A stretch of 15,075 bases of DNA, from positions 1-15,075 of the forward strand of contig DAINCF010000132.1 of NCBI GenBank assembly GCA_036732565.1, written 5' to 3'. The position numbers and the translations under genes are program-made. The notes below the pieces were generated by a model, which saw only the letters and a list, made by a program, of their open reading frames with translations, was not told the DNA's origin and made no database searches. The stretch comes from JAIVJN01 sp036732565. GTDB lineage: Bacteria > Acidobacteriota > Vicinamibacteria > Vicinamibacterales > UBA2999. Position 1 is the stretch's first letter. Each line of letters begins with the position of its first letter. Positions 1 to 7,645 of the stretch are shown piece by piece.

Positions 1-257
1 GGTGGCGGCGGTGTCGGCTTCGCTCCAGGCGCCGCTGCCGCCGCGCCGCCCGACGGGCCGCGATGAATGATGCCAACCGCGAGGTTCAGCTTGCCGATAT
101 CGGTGCTGACGATCTGCCGGTCGATGCCGGGGCCTGCGTTGATGGTCTTGACCTGTTCGTCGGTGATGTAGGTGGCCGCCATCTTGGACTGCGCCAGTAC
201 ACCGGAAGACGCCGCGACGACGAGAACTGCACACACAGTCAGGATCGGCTTCGTCAT
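1..257 (-). CDS. Secreted cupin-like protein, N-terminal part (3' end outside window)
   Basis: The frame starts at an ATG (255-257) and is open to the left edge, giving about 85 residues. The upstream bases read GAGAGGGGACGAAC on the minus strand, a good ribosome binding site. Residues 1-22 look like a cleavable signal peptide: MTKP, then a hydrophobic run ending VLAQ. The mature start contains TYITDEQVKTI, GPGIDRQIV and LNLAVGIIHRGPS, then an Ala/Gly/Pro-rich stretch at the edge. From memory, this N-terminal pattern occurs in small exported cupin proteins of Acidobacteriota, whose metal-binding barrel would follow. That barrel is not in the window, so the family call is tentative; export and coding status are firmer. 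A promoter candidate lies upstream at 318-346. Confidence 0.6.
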   Translation of the reverse strand, partial: MTKPILTVCAVLVVAASSGVLAQSKMAATYITDEQVKTINAGPGIDRQIVSTDIGKLNLAVGIIHRGPSGGAAAAAPGAKPTPPP

Positions 258-317
258 GTTCGTCCCCTCTCCGAAGTTAGCGTACGTCGCGCAGGCTTTT
301 TGGGTCTGCCAAGGAGG

Positions 318-346
318 ACTATAGTCAGTCGCCGGTCAGCTGGAAA
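318..346 (-). promoter_or_regulatory. Candidate sigma70-type promoter for the cupin-like gene
   Basis: On the minus strand TTTCCA (346-341, 4 of 6 to TTGACA) is followed after 17 bases by TATAGT (323-318, 5 of 6 to TATAAT). Transcription would start near 311, about 55 bases before the ATG at 257. The -10 lies in a 10-bp palindrome GACTATAGTC (317-326). The -35 sits in the last codons of the LRR remnant. Motif match only. Confidence 0.4.
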
Positions 347-743
347 GGGCGACGCGGATGCTCGAGGGGAAGATCGCAATCCCCCCGGGCGTCACGTTCG
401 GCAGCCCGTCGAGCGTCAGCTCTCGAAGATGCGGAAGGTCCACGAGCGCGGCGACACCGGCATTGGTCACATTGGCGGTGTGCCACAACGTGATCTTCTC
501 GAGCGACGACATCCGGCTCAACATCTCGAGGGTGCGATCGCTGATCTGCGTCTTGCCCGCGTAGTACATCCGGAGTCTCCGCAGGTCTTTGATGTGCTCA
601 GTCGCGACGTCGGTTGTGTCGCGGCAGTACATGCACCATAGAGCTTCGAGCTGCTCGCAGCGACCGACGTCGCGGAATCCTGCGTCAGGGTGGGCTCGGC
701 CCTTTCCGCGGACGGGAAGCGTCCTGTAACGCGCGATGTCACT
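336..743 (-). pseudogene. Leucine-rich-repeat protein, 5'-truncated remnant
   Basis: The frame is open from a TAG at 744-746 to a TGA at 336-338. It contains about four LRR-like units of roughly 24 residues: DAGFRDVGRCEQLEALW, KDLRRLRMYYAGKTQISD, SSLEKITLWHTANVTNAG and PHLRELTLDGLPNVTPGG. These resemble the LxxLxxLxLxxTxVTDxGL repeats of planctomycete and acidobacterial LRR proteins. The first ATG (630-632) falls inside a repeat. The repeat pattern continues upstream to about 690, yet no ATG, GTG or TTG exists in frame between 633 and 743. No LRR sequence is visible further upstream in another frame. I infer that the 5' part was lost by deletion. A short protein initiated at 632 is possible but would lack a capped LRR fold and a leader. 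Confidence 0.6.
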
Positions 744-839
744 CTAGTTCGTGCCGTTGGTCACCGTCAATGTGACATTCCGCAATGGATTCGTTGCACG
801 TCTCGACTAGAATGTCGGGTCGGGTGCCAGCCCACGTGT

Positions 840-878
840 CCTTCGACTCCGCTCAGGACGACCTGAGTCTGTCGAGGG
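840..878. repeat. Interrupted inverted repeat ahead of the propeller/FN3 gene
   Basis: The left arm CCTTCGACtccgCTCAGG (840-857) pairs with the right arm CCTGAGtctGTCGAGGG (862-878) around a 4-base gap; the inner bulges do not match. Arms of this CTTCGACTCCGCTCAGG type are familiar from interspersed repeats in several GC-rich phyla (recollection, not a search). It lies between the LRR remnant and the GGAGG (881-885) of the next gene, so it falls in that gene's leader or promoter region. Confidence 0.55.
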
Positions 879-895
879 TTGGAGGTCGTGTCCTC

Positions 896-3850
896 ATGCG
901 GCGCGTCGTTTCGTTCGTCGTGGCCATCGCGTTCCTCGCGGTTGCCGCTCCTGTTCATGCCGATCCAAGCACCACATCACGCCTCAGTTGGGTCACCAAC
1001 GGTGACGTGCAGGCGGCGGTGCAAGTCGGCAACACGCTCTACGTTGGCGGCACGTTCACGCGGGTCGCACCCGCCAGCGGGGCGCTCGGGTCGTTCTTCG
1101 GCGTGTCCACCGTCACCGGCGAGCCGCTGCCGGCGTTTCCGCTCGTCGATGGCGTCGTGCATGCCATCGAGCCCGATGGTGCCGGCGGCTACTACATCGG
1201 CGGCGCGTTCACGAAGGTGGGTGGTGAAGCCCGCACCAACCTCGCGCACGTGCTCGTGGGCGGTACCGTCGACCCTGCGTTTGCACCCACGATCAGCGGC
1301 GGTCCCGTTCGGTCGCTTGCGCTCGGGAGCTCCTTCCTCTTCGTCGGCGGCAGGTTCAACACCATCAATGGCGCTGCACGCCCTGGATTTGCGACGGTGA
1401 ATCCGACAACCGGGGCAACGATCGTGTTGTCACCGCCCGCCTTCGCCGACGTGTTCTTCCCGCACCGAACGCTCATCGCGGGCGCGAACGTCATCGTCGT
1501 GATGGAGACGTCAACCTCTTCGGCTCGCGTGCACGCGTTCAATCACACGACCGGGGCGGCGGTCTGGAGTACGACGCTTCTTGGCATTACCAACGATGCG
1601 ATCGTCGCCGGCACCAGGCTCATCGTCGGTGGCCGGCTCCTGCAGGCAGACGGTCGTACGGTGGCCTCGCTCGATCTCGCGACCGGCGCTGTCGATCCCG
1701 CATGGACTCCAAACGTTCCGCCGCCGATTGCGTCGGCGGACGCAGTCAACACCCTCGGGGTCGTCGGCACGACGCTGTACGTCGGCGGCACGTTCTCCAC
1801 GTTTGGCGGTCAACCGCGCGCGAACGCCGCGGCGGTGGACATCGCCACTGGGGTCGTGACCGCATGGGCGCCAGATCCGAACGGCGCAATTTCCGCCCTC
1901 GCCGCAACCCTGACCGGCAACATCGTGCTCAGCGGCAGGTTCACACAGGTGGACGGCGAATCACGTGACACATTCGCCGAAGTCGACGCCAGCGGCAACG
2001 CCACGACTCTGATCACTGAAGTGCAGGCAGGGCTCGTACAGGCGATGCGTCTCGATGTGGCGGGCAACCTGGTGGTTGGGGGACTGGCAGGCGTCACCGA
2101 TGGCTCACCCCGCACCAACCTGGCGGCCTTCGATCTGAGCTCCGACACGCTCTTACCATGGGCGCCGGCGATGAGCGATAGCGTCACGGCGCTTGGCACG
2201 ATTGGAAGCACGATTTACGTGGGGGCGTCGCAACTCGTGAGTAGCCCCACCCCCGTCCGGCTCGGAGTCGTGGCCGCTGTGCACGCAGTCAGCGGCGCGC
2301 CGATCTTGTGGACGCCACCTGAGTCCAATACCGGGATCACGTTGCTCGGGACCCATGGGTCGCACGTGTACGTGAGCGGATCGTTCGGCTTGGGCTCGCT
2401 CCGTCGTCTCGACGCGACGACGGCCGCGGTCGATCCCGGCTGGCGCCCGCTCGTCGGCACGCCGACCCACATGGTCATCAGCGGAGGCACGATGTTCGTC
2501 GCGGGGTCCTACGTAGCTGCGGTGGATCTGGCAACGGGCACGATCAGCTCTTCGAACCCCGTTCTCTTTGGGGGCCTGGGTGTCACCATCACGGTCAAGG
2601 CCCTCGCGGTTCACGGCCGCAGCGTGTATGTCGCGTACAGACGTGCGACCGTCATGGGCAGCGTGACGCACCACGTCGACACCTTCGATGCCGTTAGTGG
2701 ATTGCGCACCGGGCCACTGAGTTTTGGATCGGGGTACGGGCCTCCCGAGACGCTCGCCGTGGCGGATGGCCAAGTGATCGCGGCACGTGCGGTGGTCACG
2801 GAACCGTTCTTGGAGTCGGTCGGGCGTGTCCAAGCGATCGACGCCAACGGCCTGGCCACCCCGTGGAATCCCGATCAGATTCGAGCAGATGCTGGCCCGA
2901 CTGGGTTTGCCAAGCCGGGGCTGCTGGTCACGCCGACGGATGTAGTCGTGCTCGGATACTACGGGACCGCCCCGATGCCCGTGCAAGGCATCGCTGTGTT
3001 CCCGCGCAATCCTTCGGCGGCGCCGACGAATCTGCGCGCGACCACGGTCGACAATCAAGTGTCCCTGACATGGGATGCCCCGAATCCTCCTTCGGCGAAC
3101 GAGTATGCGCTCGAGGTCGCGGCCTTTCCCAGCGCGTTTCCATTGACGCTGCTCACCGGGAGCAACGCGACCAGCGTGAACGGCGTCGCTGGCAACGGCA
3201 CGTACTACGTCCGTGCGCGTTCATCGGGTGCGCCCGCCGGCCCGGCGAGCCTGCCGACCAACGAGATCGCGCTCGTCGTGGGGTGCAGCGCCACGGCAAC
3301 GTCGCCACCGCTCGGGCTCGCGGCCCAGGTGAGCGGCAGCCACGTGACGCTCTCGTGGAGCGCGCCGCCGTTCTCGTCACTCAGCGGTTACGTGCTCGAA
3401 GCCGGATCGTCCGCGGGCGCCACCGACATCGGGAGGTTCACGTTTCCGGGATCGCAGACCACGGTGACTAGCGCAATCCCACCGGGAAGCTATTTCGTAC
3501 GCATGCGCACGGCGAACGCGTGCAGCGAAAGCGCGCCGTCGAGCGAGGTGTTCTTCACCATCGGCGCCGCTGCCACCATCCCCGACGCGCCAACCGCGTG
3601 GACCCATGTGTCCGCCTCAGGATTCGTCGTCGCGCTGCAATGGACACCTTCACCAGGTGCCCTGGGATACGTGCTCGAAGCGAGCCGGACACCAGGGCAA
3701 AGCGACCTCGGAACGTTCGCCATAACGGACAGCTCGTTTGCGGCCAGCGGAGTATTGGGAGGCGTGTACCACGTGCGTGTGCGCGCCTTCAACGCGGCAG
3801 GGCTGAGCGCGCCCAGCCCGGAACTTGTGGTCGTGATGCCCTTTCCGTAG
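896..3850 (+). CDS. Exported beta-propeller repeat protein with three C-terminal FN3 domains
   Basis: This encodes 984 residues. I chose the ATG at 896 because GGAGG lies 10 bases upstream and a signal peptide follows at once (MRRVVSFVVA to VHA, cleavage near 22). An in-frame ATG at 785 would add only residues from the inverted repeat. Residues about 30-700 carry ten or so degenerate repeats centred on LYVGGTFT, YIGGAFTKVGG, FVGGRFNTING, YVGGTFSTFGG and VLSGRFTQVDG, often followed by AAVD and ATG. That is the pattern of delta-60/DUF5122-type propeller repeats. Three fibronectin type III domains follow, at about 703-798, 799-892 and 895-984, with VSLTWDAP, VTLSWSAP and VALQWTPS strands. No catalytic motif, cell-wall anchor or C-terminal sorting domain is visible. 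A role in extracellular binding or adhesion is inference only. It stands alone and converges on the amidase gene with 16 bases between stops. Confidence 0.85.
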   Translation: MRRVVSFVVAIAFLAVAAPVHADPSTTSRLSWVTNGDVQAAVQVGNTLYVGGTFTRVAPASGALGSFFGVSTVTGEPLPAFPLVDGVVHAIEPDGAGGYYIGGAFTKVGGEARTNLAHVLVGGTVDPAFAPTISGGPVRSLALGSSFLFVGGRFNTINGAARPGFATVNPTTGATIVLSPPAFADVFFPHRTLIAGANVIVVMETSTSSARVHAFNHTTGAAVWSTTLLGITNDAIVAGTRLIVGGRLLQADGRTVASLDLATGAVDPAWTPNVPPPIASADAVNTLGVVGTTLYVGGTFSTFGGQPRANAAAVDIATGVVTAWAPDPNGAISALAATLTGNIVLSGRFTQVDGESRDTFAEVDASGNATTLITEVQAGLVQAMRLDVAGNLVVGGLAGVTDGSPRTNLAAFDLSSDTLLPWAPAMSDSVTALGTIGSTIYVGASQLVSSPTPVRLGVVAAVHAVSGAPILWTPPESNTGITLLGTHGSHVYVSGSFGLGSLRRLDATTAAVDPGWRPLVGTPTHMVISGGTMFVAGSYVAAVDLATGTISSSNPVLFGGLGVTITVKALAVHGRSVYVAYRRATVMGSVTHHVDTFDAVSGLRTGPLSFGSGYGPPETLAVADGQVIAARAVVTEPFLESVGRVQAIDANGLATPWNPDQIRADAGPTGFAKPGLLVTPTDVVVLGYYGTAPMPVQGIAVFPRNPSAAPTNLRATTVDNQVSLTWDAPNPPSANEYALEVAAFPSAFPLTLLTGSNATSVNGVAGNGTYYVRARSSGAPAGPASLPTNEIALVVGCSATATSPPLGLAAQVSGSHVTLSWSAPPFSSLSGYVLEAGSSAGATDIGRFTFPGSQTTVTSAIPPGSYFVRMRTANACSESAPSSEVFFTIGAAATIPDAPTAWTHVSASGFVVALQWTPSPGALGYVLEASRTPGQSDLGTFAITDSSFAASGVLGGVYHVRVRAFNAAGLSAPSPELVVVMPFP

Positions 3851-3866
3851 CCGTCAGGAGCCGCGG

Positions 3867-5462
3867 TCAGGACGGGCCGTTGGTCGTCGTCGCCAGCGTC
3901 GCTTTGTACTCCGGTGCCTTGCGAGCGTTGGTGATCTGCTCCAGCGCGAAGCCGAGCGCGATGAGCTGCGGCTCGCTGTAGGCGCGGCCCATGAACGTCA
4001 GGCCGATCGGCAGGCCGTGGCTGTCGCCGATGGGGACGGTGAGGCTTGGCGTTCCGGCAACGGCGGAGACGCCGTAACCCGCGCCAACGAAGTGATCGCC
4101 CAGCACGTGATCGGTCGGCCAGGCTGGCGACGTGCTCGGCGCGATCACCGCGTCGAGCTTCTCGCGATCGAGGACGGCCAGCAGGCCGTCCTTCCCCGCC
4201 ATCCGTTTCGCCGCGTCGCGCGCCTTCCGATAGGCCGCGTCGGTGAGCGGACCCTTCGCTTGCGCCTGCTCGAAGATCTCCTGACCGAAGAACGGCATCA
4301 CGCGCTCGGCGTTCGCCTTGTTCCACGAGATGAGCGCTTCGAGCGATGCATGTGGCGATCCACTCGCCTTCAAGTACGTGTTCAACCCATCTTTGAACTC
4401 GTACAACAGCACGCTCAACTCGGCGTCGTTCCAGCTGTTGTAGGTCGCCATCTTCACGTCGACGAGAGTGGCGCCGCGGGCTTTCATGCCATCCATCGCC
4501 TGCTCCATCGCCGCGTCGACGTCCGGATGGAATCCCATCGCCTGTCGGAGCACGCCCACGCGCTTGCCCTGCAACGCTCCCGCCTCGATAAACGCGGCGT
4601 AGTCAGCGGGAATCTTGTCCCTGGCGGCGGGACCGGACGGATCGCGCTCGTCCACCGCCGCCAGCGCGTTCATCAGCAGCGCGACGTCCGCCACGGTTCG
4701 GCCCATCGGACCCGCGGTGTCCTGCGAGATCGAAATCGGGATGATGCCGCTGCGGCTCACGAGCCCGACCGTCGGCTTCAAGCCAACCAACCCGTTGACC
4801 GCGGCCGGACAGATGATGCTGCCATCGGTCTCGGTCCCCACGCCGATCGCAGCGAGGCTGGCGGCGATCGCCGTGCCAGTACCCGCGCTCGATCCGCACG
4901 GGTTGCGATCCAGCACGTACGGATTCTTGGTCTGACCGCCGCGCGAGCTCCATCCCGATGTCGACCGCGTCGAGCGGAAGTTCGCCCACTCGCTGAGGTT
5001 GGCCTTGCCGAGCAGCACCGCGCCGGCAGCACGCAACCGCGCCGCAATGAAGGCATCCTGCTTCGGCCGGTTCTCCGCGAGCGCCAGCGATCCAGCCGAG
5101 TTCGCCATGCCGAGGACGTCGATGTTGTCCTTGATCAGCACCGGAACGCCGTGCAGCGGTCCGCGGACCTGACCGGCCTTGCGCTCGGCGTCGAGCGCCT
5201 CGGCATCAGCCAGGGCGGTCGGGCTGATCTCGATCACCGAGTTCAGCGTCGGCCCGGCCTTGTCCGTGCTGGCGATACGATCCAGATACGCTTGGGTGAG
5301 CGCGCGTGACGTCAACGTCCCAGCGGCCATCCGATCGCGGGCGTCGATGGCACTCAGCTCAACCACATCCGGGCCGGGCGGCGGCGCAGCCGGTGCGGGC
5401 GCAGGACGGGGCGCACAACTCGACGCCAACAACACAACAAACACACAGGCCAGACCACGCAT
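3867..5462 (-). CDS. Amidase-signature family hydrolase, putative lipoprotein
   Basis: This encodes 531 residues from the ATG at 5460-5462. A GTG two codons upstream (5466-5468) is in frame but abuts the GGAGG at 5470-5474, so the ATG has better spacing. The leader MRGLACVFVVLLASSC ends in a lipobox-like ASSC (C16), followed by a Pro/Ala linker, which suggests an envelope lipoprotein. The amidase-signature core is complete. Catalytic Lys111 lies in VLIKDNID, the Ser pair 191/192 in CGSSAGTGTA, and nucleophile Ser215 in GTETDGSIICPA. GLVGLKPTVGLVSRSGIIP and SQDTAGPMGRTVAD then follow as in the subfamily. The family hydrolyses amide bonds; the substrate cannot be read from sequence. It is divergent from the haem-propeller gene. 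Annotation as a GatA subunit is unlikely: there is an export leader and no gatB or gatC nearby. Confidence 0.92.
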   Translation of the reverse strand: MRGLACVFVVLLASSCAPRPAPAPAAPPPGPDVVELSAIDARDRMAAGTLTSRALTQAYLDRIASTDKAGPTLNSVIEISPTALADAEALDAERKAGQVRGPLHGVPVLIKDNIDVLGMANSAGSLALAENRPKQDAFIAARLRAAGAVLLGKANLSEWANFRSTRSTSGWSSRGGQTKNPYVLDRNPCGSSAGTGTAIAASLAAIGVGTETDGSIICPAAVNGLVGLKPTVGLVSRSGIIPISISQDTAGPMGRTVADVALLMNALAAVDERDPSGPAARDKIPADYAAFIEAGALQGKRVGVLRQAMGFHPDVDAAMEQAMDGMKARGATLVDVKMATYNSWNDAELSVLLYEFKDGLNTYLKASGSPHASLEALISWNKANAERVMPFFGQEIFEQAQAKGPLTDAAYRKARDAAKRMAGKDGLLAVLDREKLDAVIAPSTSPAWPTDHVLGDHFVGAGYGVSAVAGTPSLTVPIGDSHGLPIGLTFMGRAYSEPQLIALGFALEQITNARKAPEYKATLATTTNGPS

Positions 5463-5525
5463 CAGCACCCTCCGGAAGGTGCCCTATCTTACGTGACGCT
5501 TTCCATCGCCACCGGCCGGCGGCCC

Positions 5526-5534
5526 TGCTACACT
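5526..5534 (+). promoter_or_regulatory. Candidate extended -10 for the haem-propeller gene
   Basis: TGCTACACT (5526-5534) matches an extended -10 (TGnTATAAT with two mismatches). No convincing -35 precedes it: the bases 17 upstream read CGCCAC. Transcription would start near 5541 and give a leader of about 90 bases containing the octamer array. Motif evidence only. Confidence 0.35.
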
Positions 5535-5557
5535 GACCGCGTTCAGAGCAAATTAGG

Positions 5558-5617
5558 GTGCCTAAGTGCCAGGGTGCCTAAGTGCCTGTGCTGGTGCCTG
5601 GGTGCCTAGTTGCCTAA
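5558..5617 (+). repeat. Tandem octamer array, GTGCCTRR
   Basis: Seven in-phase units begin at 5558, 5566, 5574, 5582, 5594, 5602 and 5610: GTGCCTAA, GTGCCAGG, GTGCCTAA, GTGCCTGT (plus four bases, GCTG), GTGCCTGG, GTGCCTAG and TTGCCTAA. An eighth degenerate unit (GTCCCGGA) runs into the GGAGG (5623-5627) of the next gene. The array therefore ends directly at the ribosome binding site and lies in the presumed 5' leader. No spacers are present, so it is not CRISPR. Confidence 0.85.
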
Positions 5618-5631
5618 GTCCCGGAGGGCTC

Positions 5632-7092
5632 ATGACGGGAATGGGACGACGCGTCGGGCTTCTCGTCCTGGCTTTCGGAGTTGGGTTCGGCTGGGCGGCG
5701 ACGCTCGTGGCCCAGGCGCCACCAGCGGCGGCGGCCGCCACGACTGCCCTCGATTTCGAGGTCTTCAAGACCAAGATCCAACCGATCTTCACCGCCAAGC
5801 GCGCCGGCGCCGTGCAATGTGTCACCTGCCACGCCGGCAATGTCGGCACGCGTCTGCGCCTGGAGCCCTTGGCCAAGGGCGCGACGGCCTGGACCGACGC
5901 GCAGGCGCGCAAGAACTTCGAGTCCGCCGCGACGCTGGTCGCTCCTGGCCATCCGATGGCGAGTCGACTGCTCCTCCATCCGCTGGATCGGCGCGCGGGC
6001 GGCGACTCGTTCCACGGGGGCGGCAAGCACTGGCTCTCGCAGCAAGATCCCGAGTGGGAGACGCTGGCAGCGTGGGTGCGCGGCCCCTCCGCGGGTCACG
6101 CCTCGGGCAACGGTTCGAGCAGCAACGGGGGCGGCGCGGCGGCCGTGCGCATCATTCAAACCAATGCCGCGGGCGACGACACCCATCTCATCGATCCGTT
6201 CACCAACCGCGTGGTCGGCGTCATTCAAGGCATCGAGGTGCCGCACGGCGTGACGACGGCGCCCGACGGCAGCCGGCTATACATCACCGACGAGGCGCTC
6301 CACACGCTCGATGTCGTCGATGCGAAGACGCTGGCGGTGACCAAGCGCATTCCATTGAGCGGCCGGCCGAACAACGTAACCATCACCCGCGACGGCCGCA
6401 AAGTGTACGTCGGGATCAGAGAAGAGCCGGGCGCGCTCGACGTCATCGACACCGCGTCGTTGACCAACGTGAAGAGCGTGCCGGTGAAGGGCGCGATTCA
6501 CAACGTCTACGTGACACCCGACAGCAAGTTCGCTGTCGCCGGCTCGATTCCAGGCCGCACCATCAGCATCGTCGATACCAGCACCGACACGCTGGTGCGG
6601 TCCATCGAGCTGTCCGCCGGCATCAGGCCGATGGCGTTCGACACCAATCCAGACGGATCGACGAGGAACATCTACACGCAGCTGTCGAACTATCACGGCT
6701 TCGCGGTCGTGGATTTCGCGAGCGGCAAGGAAACGGCCCGCTTCGAGCATCCCGCCATCGAGGGCGAGCATGCGCACACCGATGGCCTGCAGGGCGCGCC
6801 GGCGCATGGCCTCGGCGTGTCACCGGACGGCAAGACGCTGTGGTCGACGAGCAAGGTCTACGGCTACGCCTACGTCCACTCGCTGCCGGACTTGAAAGAG
6901 ATCGGGCGCGTGTTCGTCGGTCAGCACCCGGAGTGGGTGACGTTCACGCCGGATGGACACTACGTGTACGTCGCCGCCGCCGGCGACAACATGGTGTTCG
7001 CCATCGACACGCGCACGCTCAAGGAAGTCGCGCGCATCCCCGTCGGCCAGGTGCCGAAGCGCAACGCCACCGCTACGTTGCAGACGCGGTAA
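5632..7092 (+). CDS. Exported c-type haem protein with a YncE-like beta-propeller
   Basis: This encodes 486 residues from the ATG at 5632, four bases after GGAGG. An ATG at 5641 is the alternative. The signal peptide is about residues 1-28 (hydrophobic GLLVLAFGVGFGWAATLVAQ). Residues 40-152 form a small cytochrome-like domain. C63-V-T-C66-H67 binds haem covalently, Met109 in GHPMASRLL is a possible sixth ligand, and DPEWETLAAWVRG closes the domain in the style of planctomycete cytochromes. After a Gly/Ser linker (about 154-170), residues 171-486 form a YncE/surface-layer-type propeller. Its repeats include PHGVTTAPDGSRLYITD, RPNNVTITRDGRKVYVG, HNVYVTPDSKFAVAG, AHGLGVSPDGKTLWST and EWVTFTPDGHYVYVAA. 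It should act in the periplasm or at the surface, probably in electron transfer; the partner is unknown. No cytochrome maturation or oxidoreductase gene adjoins it. Confidence 0.88.
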   Translation: MTGMGRRVGLLVLAFGVGFGWAATLVAQAPPAAAAATTALDFEVFKTKIQPIFTAKRAGAVQCVTCHAGNVGTRLRLEPLAKGATAWTDAQARKNFESAATLVAPGHPMASRLLLHPLDRRAGGDSFHGGGKHWLSQQDPEWETLAAWVRGPSAGHASGNGSSSNGGGAAAVRIIQTNAAGDDTHLIDPFTNRVVGVIQGIEVPHGVTTAPDGSRLYITDEALHTLDVVDAKTLAVTKRIPLSGRPNNVTITRDGRKVYVGIREEPGALDVIDTASLTNVKSVPVKGAIHNVYVTPDSKFAVAGSIPGRTISIVDTSTDTLVRSIELSAGIRPMAFDTNPDGSTRNIYTQLSNYHGFAVVDFASGKETARFEHPAIEGEHAHTDGLQGAPAHGLGVSPDGKTLWSTSKVYGYAYVHSLPDLKEIGRVFVGQHPEWVTFTPDGHYVYVAAAGDNMVFAIDTRTLKEVARIPVGQVPKRNATATLQTR

Positions 7093-7121
7093 TTCACTCG
7101 AACCTCTGGGTAGCCACAAGG

Positions 7122-7271
7122 GCGGGCTTCAGGCGGCGGCAGTCCCTCCGCCTGATACCTCGCCGTGAGCTCATCGACCCACGCCCCGAGCTCGCGATCG
7201 AGATCGCGATCCAGCGCGTCGCGCTGAAGCACGGTGCGCAGCCGCGCACGCCATCGAGTCCAGGCCGACAT
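7122..7271 (-). pseudogene. ADOP-type ABC transporter permease, N-terminal remnant
   Basis: An ATG at 7269-7271 stands 9 bases after the PadR stop codon, behind TAGGAGGCGACG, a strong ribosome binding site overlapping that stop. The first 50 residues, MSAWTRWRARLRTVLQRDAL then DRDLDRELGAWVDELTARYQ and AEGLPPPEAR, match the soluble prefix of acidobacterial ADOP (FtsX/MacB-like) permeases (RDxLDRELDEEL...RGMxPxEAR). Similarity ends at about 7122. A full protein would have some 800 residues with FtsX and MacB_PCD domains. Here the open frame simply runs on antisense through the end of the haem-propeller gene to about 6960. I infer a deletion or rearrangement with its breakpoint near 7093-7122. 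Confidence 0.72.
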
Positions 7272-7280
7272 CGTCGCCTC

Positions 7281-7607
7281 CTAGCTCATTTCGAGGACCT
7301 GCTGGATCGCGAGCGCGACGCGCGCCCACGACTTCTTCTCTTCGGCGAGCTGCTTGCGACCGGCCGAGGTCAGCGTGTAGAGCTTCGCGCGGTGGCCAGT
7401 CGGCGACTCGCCCCAGGCGCCGGAGACCCACCCTTCGGCTTCGAGGCGATGGAGCGCGGGGAACAGCGACCCGGCCTTCACGGTGAACGTCCCGTTCGTC
7501 ACCTGGGCGATGCGGTCGGCGATGCCGACGCCGTGGAGCGGCCCGAGTGCCAGCGTCCGGAGGATCAGCAAGTCCAGCGTGCCCTGCAGAAGCGTGGTCT
7601 GCGCCAT
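7281..7607 (-). CDS. PadR-family winged-helix transcriptional regulator
   Basis: This encodes 108 residues, the usual size of the short PadR class. LLQGTLDLLILRTLALGPLHGVGIADRI forms helices 1-2, and TVKAGSLFPALHRLEAEGWV holds the recognition helix. The wing is GESPTGHRAKLYTLTSAG. The tail RKQLAEEKKSWARVALAIQQVLE is a dimerisation helix. In Acidobacteriota this class is typically encoded just before an ADOP permease and is thought to control it; the same arrangement is seen here, but the permease is truncated. Only GGACGG precedes the ATG, and the promoter -10 ends 8 bases before it, so the transcript is probably leaderless or nearly so. Autoregulation through the palindrome in the promoter is a reasonable guess. 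Confidence 0.92.
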   Translation of the reverse strand: MAQTTLLQGTLDLLILRTLALGPLHGVGIADRIAQVTNGTFTVKAGSLFPALHRLEAEGWVSGAWGESPTGHRAKLYTLTSAGRKQLAEEKKSWARVALAIQQVLEMS

Positions 7608-7615
7608 CGCCGTCC

Positions 7616-7645
7616 GTTATACAGCGTGACGATATCGAATGTCTA
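7616..7645 (-). promoter_or_regulatory. Promoter of the PadR gene with a palindrome in the spacer
   Basis: On the minus strand TAGACA (7645-7640, 5 of 6 to TTGACA) and TATAAC (7621-7616, 5 of 6 to TATAAT) are 18 bases apart. The predicted start is within a few bases of the ATG at 7607. The spacer holds the 8-bp palindrome CGATATCG (7630-7637), and an AT-rich TATATA run lies just upstream (7644-7649). Either could be a PadR operator; that is inference. Confidence 0.6.

Noticed and set aside
785..895. Upstream in-frame ATG for the propeller/FN3 protein
   Set aside because: It would place the inverted repeat in the protein and bury the signal peptide; the ATG at 896 has GGAGG and a clean leader.
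2153..3058. Long minus-strand open frame opposite the propeller/FN3 gene
   Set aside because: Arg/Asp/His-rich composition with no recognisable domain or leader; it mirrors a well-supported coding strand in GC-rich DNA.
3851..3866. Intrinsic terminator between the propeller/FN3 gene and the amidase
   Set aside because: Only 16 bases lie between the stops, with no stem-loop followed by a T-tract.
4017..5309. 430-codon plus-strand frame opposite the amidase
   Set aside because: Arg-rich, low-complexity translation. The amidase motifs on the other strand are complete, so this is a shadow.
6960..7121. Continuation of the permease remnant frame
   Set aside because: It is antisense to the propeller gene's 3' end, and similarity to ADOP permeases stops at about 7122.
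7120..7145. Possible further hairpin repeat (GGGCTTCAGGC)
   Set aside because: The arms do not pair, and the bases encode PPPEAR in the permease remnant.
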